Source: CAWAQA01 sp963784065 (lineage in GTDB: Bacteria > Acidobacteriota > Vicinamibacteria > Vicinamibacterales > UBA2999). From it: DNA of 64,000 bases. A model generated the notes under the pieces. That model had not been told where the DNA came from. It saw only the letters and a list, made by a program, of their open reading frames with translations, and did no database searches. Below are positions 52,411 to 62,637 of the stretch, in pieces; the stretch's first letter is position 1; each line of letters begins with the position of its first letter. The stretch covers positions 372,001 to 436,000 of the forward strand of contig CAWAQA010000004.1 in assembly GCA_963784065.1 (NCBI GenBank), written 5' to 3'. The position numbers and the translations under genes are program-made.

Positions 52411-52834
52411 CTACTGCCGGCTGCCGACCTGGATCCGGCGCTTCGTGTCATCCACGATGTCGATGCACGATGCGGCGGGCGCCGGGCATCGCGTGCGTCA
52501 GGCGATCCGGCCATTCGATGGCCAGGACGCCGTCGGCGACGCCCATTTCCTCGAGCCCGATGTCCTCGGTCGCCGTTCTCTCCAGACGATAGAGGTCCGC
52601 GTGGTAGAGCGCGAGCCGGCCGCCGCGATACTCGTGGATCAGCGTGAACGTCGGGCTCGCTACCTCCCCAGGATCGATGCCCAGCCCCTCGGCGAGCCCT
52701 CGCACGAACGCCGTCTTCCCGGCCCCCAGACCGCCTGACAGAAGCAGGACGTCGCCGGCGGCAAGGGAGGGGGCCAGCGCGCGGGCTACGTCCTCGGTCT
52801 CCTCTTCGGAGCGTGTGGTGTAGCTCCCGGTCAC
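52411..52834 (-). CDS. tsaE: tRNA threonylcarbamoyladenosine biosynthesis ATPase TsaE, frame-broken near 3' end
   Basis: P-loop ATPase helping TsaB/TsaD make t6A37. Start MTGSYTTRSEEETEDVARAL. Walker A is LSGGLGAGKTAFVRGLAEGL, then ASPTFTLIHEYRGGRLALYH and LEEMGVADGVLAIEWPDRL. The observed frame stops early (ending VHRHRG, 52448). One shift near 52470 restores CIDIVDDTKRRIQVGSRQ to a TAG at 52413-52411, giving a normal length of about 140. Its start lies 46 nt after the nnrD/E stop, so likely in one operon. Confidence 0.9.
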
Positions 52835-52880
52835 GATGAAACCGGGTTTGATTTTACGGGTGGTAAAACCAGACCTCGTT

Positions 52881-54443
52881 TCATTTCTCAGGTTCGACAG
52901 TCGTGAGCTGCTTGAGGGCTTCGCCCAGGTGCTCGAGCAGGTCTGTCGCCGTCATCGCGACCTGCCCTTCTTCCGGCTCGGCGACGTCGCCGGCGGCGCC
53001 GTGCAGGAACACCGCGAGCCGGCATGCCGCCTCGGCGTCGAGCAACTGCGCCAGCCACGCGGCGATCATGCCGGTGAGGACGTCGCCCGTGCCGCCCGTG
53101 GCCATCCCGGGGTTGCCCGTCGGGTTGATGAACACGTGCCCTTCGGGGGTGGCGATGAGCGTCCGGTGCCCTTTCAAGACGACGTAGAGATGATGCGTCG
53201 TGGCGAAGTTGGTGGCCACCTCGATGCGATTGGCCTGCACGTCCTCTACGGTGGAGCCCACGAGGCGCGCCATCTCGCCGGGATGCGGCGTGATGATCAC
53301 GTCGCGCTCCTCGCGACCCATGAGCCGCCCCGGATCAGCGGCGAGGACAGTGATGGCGTCGGCGTCGAGCACGAGCGGCACGGTCGATCGATCCAGCAGG
53401 CCGAACACGAAATCGGTCACGCCGGCATGGCGCCCGAGACCCGGGCCGCACGCGATGACGTCCTGGCGAAGCTCCAGAACCTGATCGACTGCTTCGGCCG
53501 TGACGCTGCCGCCGGCTTCGTCAAGCGGCTCGGTCATGTACTCAGCCGCCATCGACGCCACGATCGGCAGGCACGACGCCGGCGTGGCAACGGTGACGAG
53601 GCCGGCGCCCGACTTCAGCGCGCCCATCGCCGAAAGGAACGCGGCGCCGGTTTTTCCAATCGAACCTGCCACCACCGTCACGCGGCCGAAATCACCCTTG
53701 TGCGAGTCGGCGGCGCGCGGCTCGATGAGCTCGCGGACGTGCTCGGGCGTCAGCAGCTCAATCCGCGGGCCGTCGAGCCCTTCGAGGACCTCGTGCGGGA
53801 TGCCGATGTCGGCGATGACGACGTCCCCTGCGTACGCTTCCCCCGGAGGCAACACGAGCGGCAGCTTCGGCGCCGCGAGCGTGACGGTCATCGTGGCGTC
53901 AATGCAATTGCCGATGCGGTGCGGCGTGTCCGCTGCGAGCCCGCTCGGAAGATCGATCGAGACGATGGGAATTCCAGATGCGTTCAGGTCCGCCACGACC
54001 GTCTCCATCATCCCGGTGAGCGCAGACTTGAGGCCGGTGCCGAAGATGGCGTCGACGACGAGCGAGCACTGCGAGATTTCGGAGAAGTGCAGCTCCCAGG
54101 CCTGCTCATCGTTCACCTCCACCACCGTGATGCCGAGCCGCCCGAGGATGTCGAGGTTGATACGCGCGTCCCCGCGCACGTCCGCCAGCGCCGCCACCAC
54201 GAACACCGCGGCCTCGATGCCGCGCTGCGCCAGCGTCCGGGCGACGACGAAGCCGTCGCCACCGTTGTTGCCGCGCCCGCAGAGCACCGCAACCCGGCCA
54301 TCGAGCCTCGCCTCGAACGCGGCTTCCATGGCGGCTACGACCTGGCGCCCGGCGTTCTCCATCAGCACGAGCGACGGGATCCCGATGTCCTCAATGGTGA
54401 AGCGGTCGGCTTCGCGCATCTGCGCGGAGTTCAGGATTCGCAT
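52881..54443 (-). CDS. nnr: Bifunctional NAD(P)H-hydrate repair enzyme Nnr (epimerase plus dehydratase)
   Basis: 520 residues, intact. The N-terminal YjeF_N epimerase (about 1-215): MRILNSAQMREADRFTIEDI, GNNGGDGFVVARTLAQRG, VVDAIFGTGLKSALTGMMET, SIDLPSGLAADT. The C-terminal dehydratase (about 230-515): SHKGDFGRVTVVAGSIGKTG, LSAMGALKSGAGLVTVATP, VLDADAITVLAADPGRL, TPHPGEMARLVG and TGGTGDVLTGMIAAWLAQLL. Repairs hydrated NAD(P)H in the cytoplasm. Start ATG 54443; the upstream bases to the divergent aminotransferase are 55 bp. nnr-tsaE is a well-known neighbour pair in bacteria. Confidence 0.95.
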   Translation of the reverse strand: MRILNSAQMREADRFTIEDIGIPSLVLMENAGRQVVAAMEAAFEARLDGRVAVLCGRGNNGGDGFVVARTLAQRGIEAAVFVVAALADVRGDARINLDILGRLGITVVEVNDEQAWELHFSEISQCSLVVDAIFGTGLKSALTGMMETVVADLNASGIPIVSIDLPSGLAADTPHRIGNCIDATMTVTLAAPKLPLVLPPGEAYAGDVVIADIGIPHEVLEGLDGPRIELLTPEHVRELIEPRAADSHKGDFGRVTVVAGSIGKTGAAFLSAMGALKSGAGLVTVATPASCLPIVASMAAEYMTEPLDEAGGSVTAEAVDQVLELRQDVIACGPGLGRHAGVTDFVFGLLDRSTVPLVLDADAITVLAADPGRLMGREERDVIITPHPGEMARLVGSTVEDVQANRIEVATNFATTHHLYVVLKGHRTLIATPEGHVFINPTGNPGMATGGTGDVLTGMIAAWLAQLLDAEAACRLAVFLHGAAGDVAEPEEGQVAMTATDLLEHLGEALKQLTTVEPEK

Positions 54444-54498
54444 CGTGGTGCAGTACGTAGTGGGCAGCAGTCGGCAGTCGCGCGCGGTCGGAAGTATG

Positions 54499-55374
54499 AT
54501 GCCTACTATGGCAGCGACGGTCAACGTAAACGGGCGCATCTCCAGCGAGCGCGACGCGGTCATCTCGGTATTCGACCACGGATTCCTGTACGGCGAAGGC
54601 ATCTACGAAACGCTGCGGACCTACAACGGCCGGCCATTTCTCTACGACCGGCATATGCGGCGGCTGCGCAACTCGGCCGCGATGATGGCGCTCGACATTC
54701 CCTTCACTGACGATCAGCTTGCGGTGCAGATCCGTGACACGACCGCTGACACGAAGCTGGACGGCGCGGAGGCCTACATCCGCGTGCTCGTCACGCGCGG
54801 CGTCGGCGAACTGACCTACGACATCAAGGCCACGCCCACGCCCTCGGTCGTGATCATCGTCAAGCCGCTGGTTGAGCCGTCGCGTGAGACCTACGAGCAG
54901 GGCGTTCGCGTCGCGCTCGTCGACGTCGTCAGGAATCATCCGGCGTCGGTGAACCCGATGATCAAGAGCAACAACCTCCTCAACCAGGCGCTGGCCGGTC
55001 AGGAAGCCATCCGGCGCGGGGCGTTCGAAGGCGTCATGCGCAACTACCGCGGCGACCTCACGGAGTGCACGACCGCGAACCTGTTCGTGGTCAAGAACGG
55101 TGTCGCCCTGACGCCCCCGCTCGACTCGGGGCTGCTGCCGGGCATCACGCGCGAGTTCCTGTTCGAGGTCGGCCGTGACGTTGGCGTGCCCGTGCGCGAG
55201 CAGGTGCTGCGGGACGATGATCTGTTCTCCGCGGACGAAGCGTTCCTGACGAGCACCACGCGCGAAGCGGTCCCAATCGTTCGCGTGGACGACCGGACGA
55301 TCGGCAGCGGCAAGCCGGGGCCGGTGACACAGACTTTGTTGAAGGGTTTTCGCGACCGGGCTCGCGCGGATTGA
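54499..55374 (+). CDS. PLP-dependent class-IV aminotransferase (IlvE/Dat/PabC fold)
   Basis: 291 residues from ATG 54499, or 288 from ATG 54508, intact. The family signatures are SVFDHGFLYGEGIYETLRTY, RHMRRLRNSAAMMALDI, and the PLP lysine in NPMIKSNNLLNQALAGQEAI. Then TECTTANLFVVKNGVALTPP, GLLPGITREFLFEV and EAFLTSTTREAVPIVRVDD. The IKSxNxLxNxLA lysine box favours a branched-chain or D-amino-acid transaminase over PabC. Substrate is not certain. Divergent from nnr. A REP-like pair follows. Confidence 0.9.
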   Translation: MPTMAATVNVNGRISSERDAVISVFDHGFLYGEGIYETLRTYNGRPFLYDRHMRRLRNSAAMMALDIPFTDDQLAVQIRDTTADTKLDGAEAYIRVLVTRGVGELTYDIKATPTPSVVIIVKPLVEPSRETYEQGVRVALVDVVRNHPASVNPMIKSNNLLNQALAGQEAIRRGAFEGVMRNYRGDLTECTTANLFVVKNGVALTPPLDSGLLPGITREFLFEVGRDVGVPVREQVLRDDDLFSADEAFLTSTTREAVPIVRVDDRTIGSGKPGPVTQTLLKGFRDRARAD

Positions 55375-55458
55375 TGTTCGAGCCGGCTCTCTAAAGCCGG
55401 CCCCACGTGGAGGAGGCGCGTTGGACCGCCCTCGTAGGGGCCGGCTTCAGCCGGCCCA
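55375..55458. repeat. REP-like palindrome pair before gcvP end
   Basis: GAGCCGGCTCTCTAAAGCCG followed by GCCCCACG, and CGTAGGGGCCGGCTTCAGCC followed by GGCCC. These are the two best copies of the window's REP family, in inverted orientation, filling the 84-bp space between the convergent aminotransferase and gcvP. Confidence 0.6.
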
Positions 55459-58348
<2,890 letters not shown>

Positions 58349-58352
<4 letters not shown>

Positions 58353-58729
58353 GCTTTTCCGAGAAGAGCCTGGTATTGAGCGCTGTCCAGCAGGCTGGCG
58401 ACCTCACCCGGGTTCGACGGCCGCACCTTGATCATCCAGGTCGTGTGCGGCTCCTTGTTGACCACTTCGGGATGGTCCTTGAGGGCCGCGTTCACCTCCA
58501 CCACTTCGCCGCTCACGGGCGCGAACAGTTCGGAGACCGCCTTGACCGATTCGATCGAGCCGAACGAGTCGCCCGCCGTGACCGTGCGGCCCACGTCGGG
58601 GAGATCCACGTAGACGACGTCTCCAAGCTGCTCCTGCGCAAAATCGGTGATGCCGACTTCGGTGGCGTCCGCGCCGAGCCGGACCCATTCGTGATCCTTC
58701 GTGTACTTCAGGTCACCCGGATAGCTCAT
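58349..58729 (-). CDS. gcvH: Glycine cleavage system H protein
   Basis: 126 residues, intact. Lipoyl carrier: KYTKDHEWVRLGADATEVGI, DVVYVDLPDVGRTVTAGDSF, and lipoyl lysine K63 in GSIESVKAVSELFAP. Then VNKEPHTTWMIKVRPSNPGE. Shuttles the aminomethyl group between P, T and L proteins. Overlaps gcvT upstream and gcvP downstream by 4 nt each, a translationally coupled operon. Confidence 0.97.
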
Positions 58730-59838
58730 TTAGCCCTCTTGTAAAACGGCAACGGTATCACGCGCGCCTTCGCGACGCGGCCGCGCACGTCGATGTCGAT
58801 CTCGGTGCCGGCGGGTGCCATCTCGATCGGCACGTATGCCATCCCGATCGCCTTCTTGAGAAACGGGGTTTGCGTCCCGCTGGTCACGACGCCGACCGGC
58901 TTGCCGCCGCGAACCACCGGGTAGCCGTGGCGGGCGATGCCGCGATCGATCATCTCGAATCCGACCAGCTTGCGCGCAAGTCCCTTCTCCTTCTGCTCAC
59001 GCAGGGCGTCGCTGCCGATGAAATCCTTCTTCCATCCGAGGGTCCATCCCAGGCCTGCTTCGAGCGCGGTCGTGGACTCGTCGATATCGTTGCCGTAGAG
59101 GCGCATCGCCGCCTCGAGGCGCAGCGTATCGCGCGCGCCGAGGCCCACCGGGACGATGTCGGCGGAGCGTCCGGACTCGAGCAGGCCGCGCCACACGGCA
59201 TCGGCCATGTTTGGCGGGACGAAGATCTCGAAGCCGTCCTCGCCGGTGTAGCCGGTTCGCGCCACCGTCACCCTGGCATCCGCCACGTGTCCGTGGGCAA
59301 ACCAGAATGGCTGCACCTCGTGGAGCTCAACCGTGCTCAGCGGCTGCAGGATCTCGGCGGAGGCGGGCCCCTGGATCGCGATCAACGCGTACCGGTTGCT
59401 CGAGTCGATCACGGCCGCATCTCCAACCAGCTTGATCTGCTCGCTGATCCACGCGTAGTCCTTCGCCACGTTCGAGGCGTTGACGACGAGCATGAAATGA
59501 TTCGGCGCCATACGATAGACGATCATGTCGTCTATGTAGGTGCCCGCGGGCGTCAGCAGGCCTGAATACTGGGCCTGGCCCACCTGCAAGCCGCCGGCAT
59601 CGTTGCTCGAGATCCGCTGCACCGCTGCGACGGCGTCCTTGCCGGCAATCTCGATTTCCCCCATGTGGCTGACGTCGAACAGGCCGGCGCGTGTCCGCAC
59701 GGCCAGGTGCTCGTTCACGATGCCGGAATACTCGACGGGCATGTCCCAGCCGGCAAACGGCATCATCCGGGCGTTCGACGCGCGGTGGCGGGCGTTGAGT
59801 GGAGTCTTGCGGAGGTCTGCGGCGGCCGTCTCTGTCAT
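58726..59838 (-). CDS. gcvT: Aminomethyltransferase, glycine cleavage T protein
   Basis: 370 residues, intact. MTETAAADLRKTPLNARHRA, MMPFAGWDMPVEYSGIVNEH, AGLFDVSHMGEIEIAGKDAV, ARTGYTGEDGFEIFVP and RDTLRLEAAMRLYGNDIDES are T-protein signatures. Then the C-terminal barrel, VGVVTSGTQTPFLKKAIGMA. Tetrahydrofolate-dependent release of methylene from the aminomethyl-H protein. First gene of gcvTHP; the 109 nt upstream shows no glycine-riboswitch core (no CGCCGAAGG-type box). Confidence 0.97.
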   Translation of the reverse strand: MTETAAADLRKTPLNARHRASNARMMPFAGWDMPVEYSGIVNEHLAVRTRAGLFDVSHMGEIEIAGKDAVAAVQRISSNDAGGLQVGQAQYSGLLTPAGTYIDDMIVYRMAPNHFMLVVNASNVAKDYAWISEQIKLVGDAAVIDSSNRYALIAIQGPASAEILQPLSTVELHEVQPFWFAHGHVADARVTVARTGYTGEDGFEIFVPPNMADAVWRGLLESGRSADIVPVGLGARDTLRLEAAMRLYGNDIDESTTALEAGLGWTLGWKKDFIGSDALREQKEKGLARKLVGFEMIDRGIARHGYPVVRGGKPVGVVTSGTQTPFLKKAIGMAYVPIEMAPAGTEIDIDVRGRVAKARVIPLPFYKRAK

Positions 59839-59947
59839 TGAGCGATGTGGGTGAGTGGCCGCCCGAAACCACCTGTGGAGCCGGGCAAACTGAGTGCAAT
59901 TGTCCTATGCGCTCCGCAAGAGGGTCAAGGAACGCAGCCTGCGCGGC

Positions 59948-61198
59948 TCAGCGGGTTGCACGGCCCGGAGGTTTCGGCGCCGGTCGCTCGTTCTTGTAGA
60001 TCTTCCCGCCCTTCATCACGAACACCACGCGGCGCAAGGCCGTGATGTCGTCGACCGGGTTGCCGTCCAGGGCGATGATGTCGGCCTGCATGCCGGGAGC
60101 AATCGTCCCGATCCGGTCCGCCATGTTCAGCGATTCAGCGGCCATGGACGTCGCGGACACAATGGCGTCCATCGGTTTCTGGCCACCGTCCCTGACGCGG
60201 TAGATCATCTCCTCGAACAGGCGGCCGTGAGCACCCGCCACCGCATCGGTGCCTTGGACGATCTTCACGCCCTTGGCCAACGCCCGCTTGAAGGTGTCGT
60301 TGCCGATCGGCAGCCCCTGGGCCATGTACCGGAACCCTTCTTCGTTGTAGTTGCCGACACCGAAGTACTTCTCCTTGTTCTCGAGATAGTTGTGCAGCAG
60401 GAGGTGATTGTTCGAATCGAAATAGACTCCGCGCTTCACCATCAGGTCGAGGACCTCGTCCGTGAGCCGGTTGCCGTGCTCGATCGTGGTGCAACCCGCC
60501 AGGATGGCCGCCTTGGCTCCCTCAGGCCCCTGCGCATGCACGAGCGTGCGCTTTCCCAGCGCCTTGGCCTCACCGCACGCCGCCTCGATCTGGGCGTCGC
60601 TCATCGATTGCGCACCGCCTTCCCGGATGCTCTTGGTCGCAAACAGCTTGATGAAGTCGGCGCCCTCGGCCACCAGCTTGCGCACCTCGGCGCGGATCTG
60701 GTCAGGGGTGCCCGAGTCCTCGCGAATCGAACGAAGCGACGTGAGAATCCTCGGCCCAGGGACGCGGCCGTCGTTAATCCAGTCGCGCAGATTCTTGTCG
60801 ATCTCGGCGCCGGGGCTCTGAACCGTGGTGAACCCGGACATCAGTATCCGGTAGGCGTTCTCCATCGTGTAGAGCATCGCCTGGTCGAGCGTTTCGGCCC
60901 GGCTGTCGACCTCGTTGTGGATACGGCCGGTGTCGCGGTCGAAGTGTGACGCGATGTGCGCATGGGTCTCGATCCAGCCCGGCATGATGGTCAGGCCCGT
61001 CAGGTCGTACACGGTTCCCTGCGCAGAAGGATCGAGCCTCACAATCCTGCCGTCGTTGACGACGATCGCCGTGTTTCTGAGAATGCCTCCCTTGCCGTCG
61101 AAGATCGTTGCAGCCTTGATGACCGATGGTCCATCCTGAGCGAACGCGGCGGTAGCGGCCATGACGGCGGTTGCAAGCACCAGACTCGTGATTTTCAT
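59948..61198 (-). CDS. Secreted metal-dependent amidohydrolase
   Basis: 416 residues, intact. A signal peptide MKITSLVLATAVMAATAAFA is followed by TIFDGKGGILRNTAIVVNDG and the HxH metal motif in MPGWIETHAHIASHFDRDTG. The carboxylated-Lys or equivalent region is GADFIKLFATKS; His ligands lie in RTLVHAQGPEGAKAAI and TTIEHGNRL; the Asp is in KIVQGTDAVAGAHGRLFEEM. Imidazolonepropionase-like amidohydrolases hydrolyse C-N or C-O bonds in diverse substrates; prolidase-like types share the pattern. Substrate unknown. A single-gene unit. Confidence 0.9.
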   Translation of the reverse strand: MKITSLVLATAVMAATAAFAQDGPSVIKAATIFDGKGGILRNTAIVVNDGRIVRLDPSAQGTVYDLTGLTIMPGWIETHAHIASHFDRDTGRIHNEVDSRAETLDQAMLYTMENAYRILMSGFTTVQSPGAEIDKNLRDWINDGRVPGPRILTSLRSIREDSGTPDQIRAEVRKLVAEGADFIKLFATKSIREGGAQSMSDAQIEAACGEAKALGKRTLVHAQGPEGAKAAILAGCTTIEHGNRLTDEVLDLMVKRGVYFDSNNHLLLHNYLENKEKYFGVGNYNEEGFRYMAQGLPIGNDTFKRALAKGVKIVQGTDAVAGAHGRLFEEMIYRVRDGGQKPMDAIVSATSMAAESLNMADRIGTIAPGMQADIIALDGNPVDDITALRRVVFVMKGGKIYKNERPAPKPPGRATR

Positions 61199-61314
61199 CG
61201 TGAGGCTCCTCGATGCACGACCGAAACGCCGATTCTAGCGCCGTTTTCGATGCCGCGAACCACGAGAGTGACAGGACACCGGAGACATTGAGAGAAACCG
61301 AAGCACCCTTCGTA

Positions 61315-62004
61315 TCATGAGACATCCCGCAGCGATGACGTGGCGCGCAGCTTGTCGAACACATCAGCCAGCAGCGCGGCGGTAACGGGACCCACCGGCG
61401 CAATCTCGTGCGCCCTCATCAACACTACCTCGTGCGGCAGCAGACAGAGATACGCATCACACACACCAGCGAGGTCGTGGAGGCGATGCGACGATAACAC
61501 CACGGCGGCACCCCGGTCCCGCTTGACCTCGATCGTGGAGGACAGCCAACGGGCGCTATCGGCATCGAGCGCTTCCCACGGCTCATCGAGGACGATCAGA
61601 TCCAGCGGGTGGCGGCTGAGAACCGTACGAAGACCGAGAAGTTGCCGGGTACCGCGCGACAGCGTTCGGATCCGCCTGCGCTCGGGGATGCGCAGATCGG
61701 ATGCGCCGAGGCTTCCCCACGCGGCCGCCCGAACGGACCCGGGAAGCGTGGCGTCGCCCGCGAAGTAGGCAACGGGTGTTCGTGAGAGCGCGTCGCGCGG
61801 AGCCAGCCCCCGTATCCGCATGTCGCCTGCCCGCGGGGTGAGCAGCCCCACAGCCATCCGCAGGAGTGTTGTCTTCCCGGCCCCGCTCGGGCCGATGACT
61901 CCGAGCGATTGCCCGGCAGGTACCTGGAACGTGGCATCGCGAAAGACGTCCCGCCGCCCGTAGCCCGCCGCGACGCCGCGGGCCGAGAGGATCACCTCGC
62001 TCAT
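61315..62004 (-). CDS. ABC transporter ATP-binding protein
   Basis: 229 residues, intact. MSEVILSARGVAAGYGRRDV, Walker A GPSGAGKTTLLRMAVGLL, signature loop IRTLSRGTRQLLGLRTVL (LSRGT replaces LSGGQ), Walker B LDLIVLDEPWEALDADSAR and H-loop VVLSSHRLHDL. Start ATG 62004 overlaps the permease stop by 4 nt. Pairs with the downstream-named permease to make an exporter or regulator ABC-2-like unit. Confidence 0.93.
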   Translation of the reverse strand: MSEVILSARGVAAGYGRRDVFRDATFQVPAGQSLGVIGPSGAGKTTLLRMAVGLLTPRAGDMRIRGLAPRDALSRTPVAYFAGDATLPGSVRAAAWGSLGASDLRIPERRRIRTLSRGTRQLLGLRTVLSRHPLDLIVLDEPWEALDADSARWLSSTIEVKRDRGAAVVLSSHRLHDLAGVCDAYLCLLPHEVVLMRAHEIAPVGPVTAALLADVFDKLRATSSLRDVS

Positions 62005-62633
62005 TGGCCGGACTCCAGCGGTACATCCATCCGCCTTATCCATGCGAACGACGCGATCATGATTGCGGCGATCACCGCGACCAGAATCGCAGCGGCGACC
62101 GGATGTGGTGACGTGGCGAGCAGTGCCCAGGGAAGCAGCATCGCGGCGGCTGACGTGTTGTGGCCCGGCAGTGCGGCCGCCACCAGGGCGAACACGAGCA
62201 GCCACACGATGGCACCGGTCAGTCGAGGAAGCGGTACGGTCAACGACCACGGCACGGTGGAAAGGACGAACACCGCGAGCAGTGTGCCTGCAGACACGAG
62301 GCTGTTGCCGCCGTACATTCGCTCGATGGCGGCGAGGACGAACCAGCTCAGGACGCCAGGGAGAATGGACATCGCCCAGTGCACCACGGCAATGGCCAGG
62401 CGGCTGTCGCCGCGCGTGAGCAAGAGGTCGTAATGGCCGCGGCGCGCGGGCACCATGAATCCAGATGCCGCCGCAAAGAGCTGGAGCAACAGCACCGGCG
62501 CCACGGTCATGACTCCCTGATCCACGTTGATCATGAGCGCCGTGCCGCCAACCATCGTTGCCAGGCCGAACGCGGCCAGCATCGCCCTCGGCACGACGGG
62601 CACGACGACAAAGAAGCGTGCGAGATGCAGCAT
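62001..62633 (-). CDS. Hydrophobic permease partner of the ABC transporter
   Basis: 210 residues, intact. Six probable TM helices: FFVVVPVVPRAMLAAFGLAT, TVAPVLLLQLFAAASGFMVP, LAIAVVHWAMSILPGVLSWF, TLLAVFVLSTVPWSLTVPL, LTGAIVWLLVFALVAAALPG and VAAAILVAVIAAIMIASFAW. No solute-binding protein gene lies nearby. The RRGHYDLLLTRGDSR loop may contact the ATPase. It starts 4 nt after the AAA+ regulator stop, so the three genes form one operon. Confidence 0.8.
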   Translation of the reverse strand: MLHLARFFVVVPVVPRAMLAAFGLATMVGGTALMINVDQGVMTVAPVLLLQLFAAASGFMVPARRGHYDLLLTRGDSRLAIAVVHWAMSILPGVLSWFVLAAIERMYGGNSLVSAGTLLAVFVLSTVPWSLTVPLPRLTGAIVWLLVFALVAAALPGHNTSAAAMLLPWALLATSPHPVAAAILVAVIAAIMIASFAWIRRMDVPLESGQ

Positions 62634-62637
62634 GGCG

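Noticed and set aside
52836..54710. Long plus-strand open frame antisense to nnr
   Set aside because: The minus strand encodes an intact bifunctional Nnr; the plus frame has no homology signal.
59839..59947. Possible glycine riboswitch before gcvT
   Set aside because: The region has no CGCCGAAGG-type core or tandem aptamer pattern on the minus strand, so I do not call one.
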